Shown one piece after another: positions 1 through 11,000 of a stretch of 64,000 bases of DNA. Positions within the stretch are counted from its first letter, which is position 1. The number at the start of each line of letters is the position of its first letter. The notes beneath the pieces were generated by a model. It had not been told where the DNA came from. It saw only the letters and a program-made list of their open reading frames with translations, and made no database searches. The stretch covers positions 496,001 through 560,000 of the forward strand of contig JAHDYR010000038.1 in NCBI GenBank assembly GCA_019828565.1, read 5' to 3'. The translations under genes and the position numbers were made by a program. The DNA comes from Carpediemonas membranifera (taxonomy: Eukaryota > Fornicata).

Positions 1-1
1 C

Positions 2-3000
2 AAGCTTAGCGGTGTTTATGCCGGCGACAGTTTTGGAAGCTCGGTGGCAATTGAGGGCAACGTTGCTGTTGTCTGCGCAGTGAATGAGATGGTTAACGGC
101 GCCTGTTCGGTTTTTATCAAGTCCCACAAGACGTGGGTGAAGACCCAGATTCTGACGACCACCCTGCCCGCCCGAACTCTGCTCGGCGTCTCCCTCGCCA
201 TGGATTCTGGAACCGTGCTAGTTGGCGCAAGTGACGCCACTTCAATCGGCTCCTTCTTCTACTACGACCTGACTTACGGCTATTGTCCACCCCGCATGTT
301 TAACAGCGAAGGATCATGTAACAACTGCGCCGTGGGGCATTACCAGCCTGGGTGGAACCAGAGCACGTGCGCTCCGGCGTCTGTTGGGTACTACAGCGAC
401 GATTTTATCGCCCAGGCCGCATGTGCTGTCCCTGGCACATACACGAACACCACGGGAATGTCCGCGTGTGACGTGGCAGACCCTGGGTGGTACGTTGACG
501 ACGCCGATAGGACACACCAAGTCCCTTGTGACGCTGGGTACATCTCGACCTCGGCGGGCCAGTCCTCCTGCACGCAGTCATCGGCTGGATTCTACGTCCC
601 AGACGACGGTGAGCCTCATACGTCGGGGTTGGCCTGCCCGACAGGCCACTTCTGTCCTAGTGGGTCCACATCGCCGACCCCATGCCCCATCGGCACGTTC
701 AACCCGAACACTAATGCCGGCCATCTTGCTTCGTGTATGCCGTGTCCGGCTGGCACTTATAGCAGCAATACGGGTCTGACGAGCGCTGGTGAATGCACGC
801 CATGCTCCCCCGGCAAGTATTGCGCCACACCAGGGCTGGCGGCTCCCACCGGGTCATGTTCGGCTGGCTACTACTGCACTGGCGGCGCTGACACACCCAC
901 CCCGACGGACGGGTCGACAGGCGACATCTGCCCGGTCGGTAACTACTGTCCTGGTGGTAGCACCGCCCCAGTCGCATGCGAGTCGGGCACTTACCAGGAC
1001 TTCGAGGGGCAGACTACCTGCACCGCCTGCGAGGCGGGCTATTACTGCCCCGAAGGCACGTCGGACTACACGATCTACACGTGCCCCGCTGGTTACTACT
1101 GCCCTGAAGGCACCATCACCTCCACCGAGTACCCCTGCCCCGCTGGCACCTACTCTGCTGCAACTGGTCGCACCCTTGTCAGCCAGTGCACCTCCTGTTC
1201 TGCCGGCAAGTACTGCGAAACTACTGGCCTGACCGAGCCCGCCGGCGATTGTTCTGAGGGCTACTACTGCGCTGGCGGCGCGACCACCCCCACCCCGACT
1301 GACGGCATCTCCGGCAACGTCTGCCCGGCCGGTTTCTACTGCCCCGCTGGCTCCTCAACCCCTACCGCCTGCCCCAGGGGCACATACAACCCGAGCACCG
1401 GTGCTGAGGCCTGCTTAAGCTGCGCCGCGGGCAGTTACTGCGGCAGCCCTGGCCTGACCTCCGTGACCGGCTTATGCTCGGCCGGGTACTACTGCACTGG
1501 CGGTGCGACAACACCCACCCCCACCGACGGCGACACGGGTGACATCTGCCCCACTTGCCACTACTGCCCCACCGCCTCAAGCGCTCCCACAGCTTGTCCT
1601 GCGGGTTCTTACCAAGACGCGGTTGGCCAGACTAATTGCATGCAATGCCCCGCGGGCCACTACTGCCCGATCGGGTCAGCAAGCCCCACATCCTGTGCGC
1701 CGGGGGCATATCAAGACCAGGGAGGGAAGGGTGAGTGCAAGCTTTGCTCTACTGGCTACTACTGTTTGGCCGCCACTGTTGTGCCTGACCCTTGTCCAGC
1801 TGGCACTTATAGCAGCAATACGGGTCTGACGAGCGCTGGTGAATGCACGGTCTGCCCTCCCGGCGTGTACTGCGCCACACCAGGGCTGGCGGCTCCCACC
1901 GGGTCATGTTCGGCCGGCTACTACTGCGCTGGCGGCGCTGACACGCCCACCCCGACGGACGGCGACAGCGGTAACCTCTGCCCGGCAGGGAAGTACTGCC
2001 CCGAAGGGTCAGGCGACCCAGAGCCCTGTACCCCGGGCACTTATGCTGCGGCGACCGGGATGCCGGCCTGCGATGATGCCGACGCTGGGTACTATGCGAA
2101 TGAAGACGACTTTACAAGGCAGGTTGAGTGTGCCGACGGGACGTACCAGCCGGAGACGGGCCAGACCAGCTGCATATCCGCCAGTGCAGGCTACCACGCC
2201 GACGCCAACGACAGGACGGCCCAGTACGTCTGTGACGGGGGCAATTACTCTGCAGAGCCCGGCCAGGCGGACTGCTCCGTGACTGACGCCGGGTACTACA
2301 CGCCCGCGGACACCCTGCCGCACTCGGTCCCGGTTCCCTGCCACAACGGGACGTACCAACCCGCTGGAGGCCAGTCATCGTGTGAAAGCGCGACGGCCGG
2401 CCACTACGTCCTGGCCGATGGAGAGGGCCACACCACCCAGGAGAACTGCCTTGCCGGGACCTACCAGAGCGAGACCGGCCATAGCTCGTGCAATGAGGCT
2501 CAGCCTGGGTTCTATGCGGCTGGAGACGGTGCCACTGAAGAGGAGCCGTGCGACTCGGGCCATTTCTCGGCAGACAGCGGCAGCGACTCGTGCGAAGCAG
2601 CCACACCCGGGTACTACGTCGATGAAATGGACAAAACTGCCCAGCGTGTCTGTGACAACGGCCAGTACCAGCCAGAGTCGGGCCAGAGCTCTTGCTCCAC
2701 TGCCACTGCTGGCCACTATGTCCCTGCCGACAACCAGCCCCACACATCTGAGCTCGACTGCTCCCAAGGCCACTATCAGCCGAGCACTGGCCAGTCCACG
2801 TGCGTGGCTGCCTCCGTGGGCCATTATGTCTCCGGGACAGCCGCGAATGCCCAGGTCGAGTGCGAGTCGGGCAAGTTCCAGAACGAGACGGGCCAGACCA
2901 GCTGCTACACCGCCGAGGCCGGCTACTACGTCTCTAACTCCGACTATAGCCACCAGAAGCCATGCGACGGCGGGTTATACTCCACAACATCCGGCCTCAG

Positions 3001-4567
3001 TGCCTGCGAGTCATGCCCCACCGGGTCGAGCACCGCCACAGACGGCAAGCCCCATAGCAGCTGTACGGAGTTCATCAAGCCTACCGTGACGATCAACACT
3101 ACCACAGCTATCGCGGTCGAGACTGCCGACATGACTGGCGCGGTTGACTCGGCCCTGCTTGGGTCAACCTCATGCGTGGTCACTACAAACGGCACTAATA
3201 CTGTCATCATTCCCTTCTTGGACACGTCAGAGCCCATTGCTGGGACGTACACGCTGACGTACACCCTGGACAACGGCGAGACGGGCACAACCTCTGTGGT
3301 TATTCCACCAGACTTTACGATCCCAGAGACTGAGGTGGTCGTCGTCGGGACCAAGGCCAAGGGCGTCCTCAAGAGCCCAGTCTGCCCGCAGTCGGCCGCG
3401 TTTTTAGGCAAGTCTGCCGCTGTTTCCCACGCATCGGTCGAGAGTAAGGTGGTCAAGTGCGTCTCGGATGACACCACTATTGACGCTGCTATTCTCAAGA
3501 ACCACTTGTCTCCTTTCGTCGATTCGAAGCTCGAGCAGGGTGGTATCGCGTGTGTGTCTCTGAACGGAGCTCAGTTTGGTTCAACTGACAAGGTCACGAT
3601 CAAGTACGACGGATCTGTTATCACTGCTCTTGCGGTAGACGAATCTGGCCGTATCTGTTTTACTGTCCCTGCCTCTGCGGACTCCACAGTCGATGAACCA
3701 CACGAAGTCACCGCCGAGCTCGACGGCACTACATTTTTGGCCGCGACGGTCACTGTGGCCGTCCCAGTTGGCGCAGACGACGGCTCCTCCGGCTTTGACT
3801 GGGTGAAAGTGACTGTGATCGGCCTGTCCGCCGCTGCCCTTGCGGCTATCGGCTTCCTCACGATCGCCCTCCTTGTTGTGCTTCTACTTGTGGTGATTGT
3901 GAGTTCTGGCGGCCTCGCGATCGCCCAAAAAGTTTCGTCGAAGTTCATTCGTTCATCGCCCGAGATCAAGCTGAACGCTTTCCAGCTCGCTGCGATGGAC
4001 GGCAACGCCGACACCCTGCTCAAGCTATGCACCGACACCCCCGCCTCGCTGCTCGACGCCCGGAACGCCGATGGGCGGACATCCGTGTTTATAGCCACAC
4101 AGTGCGGCCATGTGGGCTGTGTGACCCTGCTGGCCGATGCCGGGGCAGACGTGAACATCGCCGCGAGCTCTCAGTGGGTTTTGAAAAAGGGCAAGAAGAA
4201 GATCGTCAAAAGCCGCGGATTGTTCAACGGGGATGCCCCGATCCACGTGGCAGCTGCTGCAGGAGACATCGAATGCCTCCGTGCTTTGCTTGCTGCCAAG
4301 GCTGATGTCACCCTCGCCAACGACGATGGCAAGACCGCGCTCTCCATGGCGCAAGAATCCCTCCACGACGAATGTGTTGAGGCCATCAAGGCCTCCATGC
4401 CCGAACGGAAGTTTGCTGAAGCCACTGACGTCGAGAACGTCGAGAACGGCGAGAACTCAGAGTTCGACGGCGTTGATTCACTTAATGTGTGCGCCGATGC
4501 TACTGATGGTGATGATGTCCTGGAGGACGTCGGGCTTGGCGTGCCGGTGCCCCTAGACGAGGTGTAA
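2..4567 (+). CDS. Giant cysteine-rich membrane receptor-like protein with ankyrin tail (5' end outside window)
   Basis: The frame is open from the window edge, so the N-terminus is missing; the first in-window residues include a GDSFGSSVAI stretch typical of FG-GAP/beta-propeller repeats. From about 280 to 3050 there is a long run of cysteine-rich modules (pattern C-x-A-G-x-Y/H-x-x-x-x-G-x-x-x-C) like GCC2/GCC3 and ephrin-receptor-like repeats, with YYC...P-x-G-S-x-x-P-x-x-C variants. A beta-rich region follows (about 3060-3780), then one hydrophobic segment (about 3809-3907) and a cytoplasmic tail with three or so ankyrin repeats (about 3970-4390) and an acidic end. Topology therefore suggests a type I surface protein with an intracellular protein-binding tail. 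Two blocks at 751 and 1801 are near copies. A 530-nt block is identical to the paralogue at 8082-13497. Family function is unknown; a role in sensing or adhesion is inference. Confidence 0.85.
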   Translation, partial: KLSGVYAGDSFGSSVAIEGNVAVVCAVNEMVNGACSVFIKSHKTWVKTQILTTTLPARTLLGVSLAMDSGTVLVGASDATSIGSFFYYDLTYGYCPPRMFNSEGSCNNCAVGHYQPGWNQSTCAPASVGYYSDDFIAQAACAVPGTYTNTTGMSACDVADPGWYVDDADRTHQVPCDAGYISTSAGQSSCTQSSAGFYVPDDGEPHTSGLACPTGHFCPSGSTSPTPCPIGTFNPNTNAGHLASCMPCPAGTYSSNTGLTSAGECTPCSPGKYCATPGLAAPTGSCSAGYYCTGGADTPTPTDGSTGDICPVGNYCPGGSTAPVACESGTYQDFEGQTTCTACEAGYYCPEGTSDYTIYTCPAGYYCPEGTITSTEYPCPAGTYSAATGRTLVSQCTSCSAGKYCETTGLTEPAGDCSEGYYCAGGATTPTPTDGISGNVCPAGFYCPAGSSTPTACPRGTYNPSTGAEACLSCAAGSYCGSPGLTSVTGLCSAGYYCTGGATTPTPTDGDTGDICPTCHYCPTASSAPTACPAGSYQDAVGQTNCMQCPAGHYCPIGSASPTSCAPGAYQDQGGKGECKLCSTGYYCLAATVVPDPCPAGTYSSNTGLTSAGECTVCPPGVYCATPGLAAPTGSCSAGYYCAGGADTPTPTDGDSGNLCPAGKYCPEGSGDPEPCTPGTYAAATGMPACDDADAGYYANEDDFTRQVECADGTYQPETGQTSCISASAGYHADANDRTAQYVCDGGNYSAEPGQADCSVTDAGYYTPADTLPHSVPVPCHNGTYQPAGGQSSCESATAGHYVLADGEGHTTQENCLAGTYQSETGHSSCNEAQPGFYAAGDGATEEEPCDSGHFSADSGSDSCEAATPGYYVDEMDKTAQRVCDNGQYQPESGQSSCSTATAGHYVPADNQPHTSELDCSQGHYQPSTGQSTCVAASVGHYVSGTAANAQVECESGKFQNETGQTSCYTAEAGYYVSNSDYSHQKPCDGGLYSTTSGLSACESCPTGSSTATDGKPHSSCTEFIKPTVTINTTTAIAVETADMTGAVDSALLGSTSCVVTTNGTNTVIIPFLDTSEPIAGTYTLTYTLDNGETGTTSVVIPPDFTIPETEVVVVGTKAKGVLKSPVCPQSAAFLGKSAAVSHASVESKVVKCVSDDTTIDAAILKNHLSPFVDSKLEQGGIACVSLNGAQFGSTDKVTIKYDGSVITALAVDESGRICFTVPASADSTVDEPHEVTAELDGTTFLAATVTVAVPVGADDGSSGFDWVKVTVIGLSAAALAAIGFLTIALLVVLLLVVIVSSGGLAIAQKVSSKFIRSSPEIKLNAFQLAAMDGNADTLLKLCTDTPASLLDARNADGRTSVFIATQCGHVGCVTLLADAGADVNIAASSQWVLKKGKKKIVKSRGLFNGDAPIHVAAAAGDIECLRALLAAKADVTLANDDGKTALSMAQESLHDECVEAIKASMPERKFAEATDVENVENGENSEFDGVDSLNVCADATDGDDVLEDVGLGVPVPLDEV
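751..935 (+). repeat. Internal duplication, copy 1 (copy 2 at 1801-1985)
   Basis: The first roughly 50 nt, starting TGGCACTTATAGCAGCAATA, are identical at 751 and 1801. The similarity continues through the next cysteine-rich modules with a few changes. The spacing is 1050 nt (350 codons), so the copy is in frame and reflects duplication of a multi-module unit within the ectodomain. Confidence 0.8.
2447..2976 (+). repeat. 530-nt block identical (inverted) to 9085-9614
   Basis: This stretch of the first giant gene reads the same as the reverse complement of 9085-9614. Both are in the coding frame of cysteine-rich repeats, and the flanking sequence diverges at once on both sides (upstream of TGCCTTGCC and downstream of GGCGGGTT). 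It behaves as a gene-conversion tract or recent segmental copy. Confidence 0.85.
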
Positions 4568-4644
4568 TACATATGACATAGTAAACCGTAAATAGCTGAT
4601 ACGACGACATATACATACATACATTTATCAGAGATCATCATAGC

Positions 4645-5748
4645 TCACTGCTTGGCGCTCTCCCGGGTGCCCACAACGTCGCAGATGCGGATGTCGTTGT
4701 AGTTCCCGGCAAAAGCCACGAAGCGCCCACCTGGGGCGAAGTCGCAGCAGTAGCTCGCCGCGGGGAGGTCGAGGGCGCCAACCACCTCGGAGCTTTGCCG
4801 ATCAAACAGCTTGCACTGGTTGCCGTCCGAGCCGCATGCGGCGATGTACTGCTTCTGATCGCCGCCAAAGCACGCGCCATAGACCATGGTGGCCTTGCCA
4901 GTGGCGCTGTCGTTGCCCCACGGCACGTCCTTCTCAAGCTCGGTGGTGCGCAGATCCCAGAGCTGAACTTGCTTGTCGGGGCGCCAGGAGCCAGTCAAGA
5001 CAGTGTTACCGTCAATATCGACCGAATCTCCGCAGATATGGGGCGAATAAATAGACCTGACCGAGTGGTCGGCTCTGAGGTCCCAAACCTGCACCGTGTT
5101 GTCCCAGCCGCCAGAGATGAGCAGATTAGGGTCGGTTGGGTGGTAGCAGAGCGAGAAGACGCGGTTGAAGTGGCCTGACGTAACGTTGGCGTAACCGTCG
5201 CTGAGCTCCTGGATGCGGGTCTTCGTGGCCTCGTCGTAAATACGAACAGTCTGGTCCTTGCCTGCTGTGGCAAACTTGCTGCCTTCAGGGTTGTATTCCA
5301 CCGCGTAGATCTCGTTGCCCTCCTCCTTGATGGTGTGGAGGCACTTGCCAGATGTGACATGCCAGTGCTGGACGTAGCCCTCGGCGTTGCCGCTGAGGAG
5401 GATGTTGCGGGTCTTCGAGCCGGCAATGGGGGAGCGGAAGGCAAGGGAGGTCGTCGCGAACTGGGCAACGCCGACGGAGAACTGGTAGACGAGACGGCCA
5501 GAGGCGGAGTGAAAGAGGCGAATAGCGCCATCTCCGCAGCCAGCTGCAACCATGTGGCCGTCTGGAGCGAATTTCACGCAGAATACGTCGCTCTTGGTGC
5601 CGCTAATGACAGTACGCTGGTACAGCTCGTGTTCGGGGGTATAATTTTCGACGTGCGGAGGCTCATACGGCTTCGTGGGCTCTGGGCCGCTAAGAGTACC
5701 AACGGGAGTAGTTTCTTCTTCGATTTCAGACAGATCACTGTCAGACAT
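4645..5748 (-). CDS. WD40-repeat protein, 367 aa
   Basis: A single uninterrupted frame. After an acidic N-terminus (MSDSDLSEIEEE) about seven WD40 blades follow, with clear repeats such as SKFATAGKDQTVRIYD, NLLISGGWDNTVQVWD and VLTGSWRPDKQVQLWD. No extra domain is visible, so it should be a soluble single-propeller scaffold; the exact orthology is not clear to me. It converges with the upstream giant gene (stop to stop, about 77 nt) and diverges from the TM9 gene across 163 nt. A decayed fragment matching its last roughly 50 codons lies at 34414-34566, so a second copy once existed. Confidence 0.9.
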   Translation of the reverse strand: MSDSDLSEIEEETTPVGTLSGPEPTKPYEPPHVENYTPEHELYQRTVISGTKSDVFCVKFAPDGHMVAAGCGDGAIRLFHSASGRLVYQFSVGVAQFATTSLAFRSPIAGSKTRNILLSGNAEGYVQHWHVTSGKCLHTIKEEGNEIYAVEYNPEGSKFATAGKDQTVRIYDEATKTRIQELSDGYANVTSGHFNRVFSLCYHPTDPNLLISGGWDNTVQVWDLRADHSVRSIYSPHICGDSVDIDGNTVLTGSWRPDKQVQLWDLRTTELEKDVPWGNDSATGKATMVYGACFGGDQKQYIAACGSDGNQCKLFDRQSSEVVGALDLPAASYCCDFAPGGRFVAFAGNYNDIRICDVVGTRESAKQ

Positions 5749-5911
5749 TCGTTGCTTTTCGTTGACAAGCTTTTTTCGTATGAATGAACCGAAATAGCCA
5801 GCTCAGCAAGAACAGGGCTTGGGGTACAATGCACCGTATACGTCACCCAAGACGTTTTACCGCGCAGGACAATTTTTATTTGCTCAAGAAATCGTCGAGG
5901 GCTGAGCCAAC

Positions 5912-7654
5912 ATGAGAAGGGAGACATATGGGGCAACAACCCCGTTCTTTCTTCTTCTCCTTTGCTTTCTATTCTCTTTTACGCATGCACACGAGTTCTC
6001 GTTCGGAGATCGCGTCCCCATGTTCGCCAACGTTGTTTTTCCGAAGGATTCGCCGCTAGAGACGTATCCTTTCTACTACCTTCCTTTCCCTAAGCCTGAA
6101 TACGAAGAGAGGCCCTGGTGGAGCCTGTCTAGCGCTCTTCAGGGCGATGCCCTCAACAGCATCGACATCCACCCAACATTCCTCGAAAACACCAACTGGC
6201 GGCCGATAGGCATCGCCAAACTCAACACGAAGACGGATGTGAAACACTTTAAGCGCATCATCGCCAAGAACTATGTCGCCGAAGCTCTGGTAGACGGCCT
6301 GCCCGTCTACTTCCCCCTCGTCGATGAGCACGGTCGCCTCAACACGGGCTTCCACATCAAGCTTGGGTACAATGGCGGCAACGTTGTCACCGCCTCGGTT
6401 GCAGCAGACCCTCTCAGGGTGAAGGACCCTTCACTCATCGAGATTGGAGCCGTTTCGCAGTTCTTTTGCGCCATTACCTGGGAAGAACGAACAGATGTCT
6501 CGTACTTCGACAGGATGGACCTGTACAGCCAGGACACTGCCTTCGAACACGTTAAGGCGCTCCACTACCTCTCTGTTGGATGGTCCGCTATCGTCTTCCT
6601 CATCGCAGTCGTAACGTTCTTCTTCACTCGCGGCGTGCTCAACTCTGCTGTTAGCCGCTACTCCCACGACCCTCTCGACCTCGCCCCCGCCAGTGGCGAT
6701 GGTTGGCGGGCCATTAGAAACGACGTCGGCCGTCCCCCAGCGTACCGGTCGGTACTTGCCGCATTCCTCGGTGCAGGCGCCCACGTGGCTGTGATGGTGG
6801 TCACCGCGCTCGTCTTTATGGCATTCGTTTCCCTCGAGACGACTGAGCGCTCGAACGGCATCGTGAAGGGTGTTATCGTTCTTTCTTTCCTACTCGGCTG
6901 CCCCATCGCCGGATTCGTCTCCGCGCGCAAGTACAGGGCGATGAAGGGTACCAGGTGGCTCCTCAACGTCTTCCTCACCATCCTCGTTCTCCCCTTCCCC
7001 GTAGCCGTCGTCTTCTTCACCACGAACACCATGGCCTGGCTCTACGGCTCCACACAGGCCTTGCCCGTGCCCGTGGTCATCGTGTTTATAGGAATCTTCC
7101 TCGTCATCTCCCTGCCAGGCACGGTGCTCGCGGCCCTCGTCGGCAGGCATTATAAGCCACCCACGCAACTCGACGTCGCGTCCATCGCAAGGCCTGTGCC
7201 GCAGTGCCCTGCTACAGGCAAGACCAAGGTCGTCGCCCCTGTCATTGGCTTCATCTGCTTCCTCTGCATTGCACCCGAGTTGTGGCTTTTGAATTACTCA
7301 TTTTGGGGCACGAGCACGTATACCTCATACACGCTGCTCACCATCAACACGGCGATATTCTGCGCCACCATTGTCGTATTCGTCCGCAGCGCCGTTTACG
7401 CGATGCTACACTACGAGAACCACCGCTGGCGTTGGCCCACAGTAATCGTGGCAGCCTCCCCAGCCGCCTGGGCCCTTGTTTTCGCCTTCCTCTGGTATGT
7501 GACGGGCCCAATTAAGGGCTTCTACTCGTTTGTGTTCTATGCGCTGTACTCACCTCTCCTTGTGTACGTTGTTGCCCTCGCTTTGGGCACTATTGGATTT
7601 ATGAGTGTTGACCGGATGGTTCGGACAATGTATCGCCGCATCAAGACCGACTGA
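5912..7654 (+). CDS. TM9 superfamily protein (nonaspanin/EMP70), 580 aa
   Basis: Starts with a signal peptide (hydrophobic LLLLCFLFSF run) followed by a luminal domain containing the family's ETYPFYYLPFP-type motif near residue 50. From about residue 220 there are nine predicted membrane segments, with the hallmark sequence between the first and second (D-x-GW-x-x-I-x-x-D-V-x-R-P-P). TM9SF proteins act in the Golgi/endosomal system, where they help transmembrane-domain sorting and surface delivery. Length is a little short of the usual 600-660 aa. It is intronless here. The 163-nt gap to the divergent WD40 gene must hold both promoters. Confidence 0.93.
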   Translation: MRRETYGATTPFFLLLLCFLFSFTHAHEFSFGDRVPMFANVVFPKDSPLETYPFYYLPFPKPEYEERPWWSLSSALQGDALNSIDIHPTFLENTNWRPIGIAKLNTKTDVKHFKRIIAKNYVAEALVDGLPVYFPLVDEHGRLNTGFHIKLGYNGGNVVTASVAADPLRVKDPSLIEIGAVSQFFCAITWEERTDVSYFDRMDLYSQDTAFEHVKALHYLSVGWSAIVFLIAVVTFFFTRGVLNSAVSRYSHDPLDLAPASGDGWRAIRNDVGRPPAYRSVLAAFLGAGAHVAVMVVTALVFMAFVSLETTERSNGIVKGVIVLSFLLGCPIAGFVSARKYRAMKGTRWLLNVFLTILVLPFPVAVVFFTTNTMAWLYGSTQALPVPVVIVFIGIFLVISLPGTVLAALVGRHYKPPTQLDVASIARPVPQCPATGKTKVVAPVIGFICFLCIAPELWLLNYSFWGTSTYTSYTLLTINTAIFCATIVVFVRSAVYAMLHYENHRWRWPTVIVAASPAAWALVFAFLWYVTGPIKGFYSFVFYALYSPLLVYVVALALGTIGFMSVDRMVRTMYRRIKTD

Positions 7655-8081
7655 TCGCGGCTGTGTGTTATAAAGGTCGGCTGCACCCTAGTTTCGTCTA
7701 GCTGTGGTTCATTCTCGCGTGCTGGCAACAATGATGGGGCGAGACTACACTGGCCGGTGTGATTATTCTGGCGAACAAGAGCGCTGTTCCGGAATCGCGC
7801 TCGAGTGTCGAAGGCTCTCATCACATCAAGGATCTCACAAGGATCTTCCGACGACTCGCTGAGACCAGGCGGGCCAACCATCTACTCACTCGCCAGAGTA
7901 ACCCCACTTATCTTACCCAACCGTCGCTGCGGGACGGGGGACCGGCTAGTCCGGCTCAAAGCTGCAGCACATCTCCTTTATGAAGACACGGATAAATACG
8001 TAAACGAATACCTCACTCTTTGATTTGATTTGATGCAGTCCCCCTTGCAAACTTAACCTACTTGTATTACATTTATCAGCG
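7655..8081. other. Convergent intergenic region, nothing recognised
   Basis: Lies between the 3' ends of the TM9 gene and the second giant gene. I see only short shadow frames and AT-rich sequence near 7980-8080, as expected for two 3' UTRs. Confidence 0.5.
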
Positions 8082-11000
8082 TTAAACGTGGGGTGAGAGG
8101 AGTCTCTTCTTCATTCTGACCCGCGCGTGTTTCCCCACAATCACGGCGACCACGACGCTGACGACAAGCATGCTAGTCACAAAGAAGACCAACACACTGA
8201 TGCTGACAATTGTCACAATATGCCCAGTTGTCAGCGAGTTGTCCTCCTCAACTTCAATGAGTTTCACCCCGTCGAGCAGGACATAAGTGTCAACGCCAGG
8301 CTCGAGGACTGTTGAGTTGAACGACAGCGGATAGCCTGTGCACACCTTGCCGTTTGACACGTGTAGGCTTGTTACATTAGTCCCGTCGACAACGAATTCC
8401 AGGTCTGCGGTCGAGGTAAGGTCGGCATCGAGGCTTAGACACAGCGGTGTGAATGATTCAACCTCAGTATCAGCTGACGATGGGGGCAGCGCGTGGATGC
8501 TGGGGTATAATGTCACGAGGGAGAGGGTCGGCTTGAGTTTTGACTTGATAAAGTCAACTGTGACGGTCGACTCGGCCACGCATTCGATGCCGCGCTTTGT
8601 CATCCTCGCCCTAGTTAACGGACGGACGCCAAACACACCAGCGTCCATGCGAGCTGGGCAGATGAGCGAAGTGCTTACCGCTCCGCCCCCGTTCAATCCA
8701 GAGAGGACTGGCGACCCCTGGCTGGGAACCGCGTAGGCTGAGTCGAGCACGACAGTCGTAGTCGTGGTCTGGCCGTCCTCCATCGTCACCGCGAGCGAGT
8801 ACGTCCCCGCAGGAACAGAGGCGGTGTCGGCCACGAGCACGACTTCAGTAGAGTCACCCGACTCGACGAGGACGCAGGGGGCAGTCTTCCCGCCGACGTC
8901 CATAGTGACAGTGCTCACGGTGGAGTTCATGACGGCGGTCTTCATGGTCATCCGCGTCGTCGAGTTGACCGAGACCGTCTCGTCGAGCCATCGAACACAA
9001 ACGGCGTGGGGCTGGCCATCGTTGGGCGTGCTACTCTTGTCGACACACTCCTTGCACGATGTTTGGCCGGTGGCGTCCTGATAGAACCCGCCGTCGCATG
9101 GCTTCTGGTGGCTATAGTCGGAGTTAGAGACGTAGTAGCCGGCCTCGGCGGTGTAGCAGCTGGTCTGGCCCGTCTCGTTCTGGAACTTGCCCGACTCGCA
9201 CTCGACCTGGGCATTCGCGGCTGTCCCGGAGACATAATGGCCCACGGAGGCAGCCACGCACGTGGACTGGCCAGTGCTCGGCTGATAGTGGCCTTGGGAG
9301 CAGTCGAGCTCAGATGTGTGGGGCTGGTTGTCGGCAGGGACATAGTGGCCAGCAGTGGCAGTGGAGCAAGAGCTCTGGCCCGACTCTGGCTGGTACTGGC
9401 CGTTGTCACAGACACGCTGGGCAGTTTTGTCCATTTCATCGACGTAGTACCCGGGTGTGGCTGCTTCGCACGAGTCGCTGCCGCTGTCTGCCGAGAAATG
9501 GCCCGAGTCGCACGGCTCCTCTTCAGTGGCACCGTCTCCAGCCGCATAGAACCCAGGCTGAGCCTCATTGCACGAGCTATGGCCGGTCTCGCTCTGGTAG
9601 GTCCCGGCAAGGCACGCGGCCTGGGAGGAGTGTGGCTGCTCGTCAGCCAAGACGTAGTGGCCGGCCTCAGCGGTAAGGCATCCGCTCTGGCCCGAGTTCG
9701 GCTGGTACTTTCCGTCATTGCATAACATCGGAGTGGTGTGCGGCTTCCCGTCGGCTGGAACGTAGTAGCCGGGGCCTGCCCCAGTGCATGAAGAGACACC
9801 TTCGGTGTGAGAGAACTTGCCGTCGTCACAGGGCTGCTGCTTCGTGCGGTTGGTGTCCGCAACGTAGTACCCGACATCGGCCTTGGTGCAAGTGCTCTGG
9901 CCCTTTGTCGAGGAATACTGCCCTGACGCACACGGCTCCTGGGTCTCACTCCCGACTGTGTCGACAAAGAAACCAGCATCAGCTTCAAGGCAGGAAGCTG
10001 TCCCAGAGTGTGGCTGATAAGACCCAAGCGAGCAGTTGACCTGCCTAGTGTTGTCTGATCCAGCGACGTAGTGGCCGGGCTCCGACTGCTGACATGAGCT
10101 TGCCCCGCTGCCGCTGCTGTATGTTCCCACGCCATATGAGGCGCATGATTGTTGGTGTTCCTGCCCCTTGGAGTTGACGTAGTAGCCGGTTTCGGCTTGG
10201 TAACACGTTGTGAGGCCAGTTTCATTGCTGAAAGTACCGAGATCACACTCCAAATCAGTCGCATGCGGCTTACCGTCGGCTGGAACATAGTGGCCAAGTC
10301 TGGCAGGCTCGCAATAGTTCTGACCTTCGTTCGGCTGGTACATACCTCTGTCGCACACAAGTTGCCGCGTGTGGTCGTCATCATCGACGTAGAATCCTGC
10401 GCTGGCAGTGTTGCATGAAGAGGCCCCGGTTGTGCTGACGTAAGACCCACTAGCGCTGCAAGCCGTCTGATTAGTGGCTCCCGTGACCGATACCACGTAG
10501 CCTATGCTGGCGTTCAGACAAGAAATCTGTCCAGGGTCGGGTTGGTAAGTACCGATGTCGCACGCAACCATGGTGTCGTGTGGCTGATCGTCATCCAGTG
10601 TGTAGTGGCCAGCAGCCGCCAACTTGCAGGAGGGCTGGCCGGCTTCATCTTGGTACTTCCCGCCGTCGCACACAAGCTGCTGCGTGCGATCAGCATGGAC
10701 AACATAGTAGCCGGGATCAGCAACAGTGCACTCGGTGGATCCAGAGCTTGAAGAGTACGAACCGCGAGGGCACATCGACTGGGCGGTAGACCCGGCAAAG
10801 GGCACGTAGAACCCGCGGTTGGCATACAGACAAGAGGTCTGGCCAGCGTCTGGCTGGTATGATCCGGACTGGCAGGGTGTCTGGGAGACGGTGTCGGTGT
10901 ATATGTACCCGGGCGACACCTCCAGGCACATGGAAGAGCCCAGGGGGCTGTATGTGCGTTCTTCCACTGCACACGCGACACACTCGCCGGAATTCGCGAG

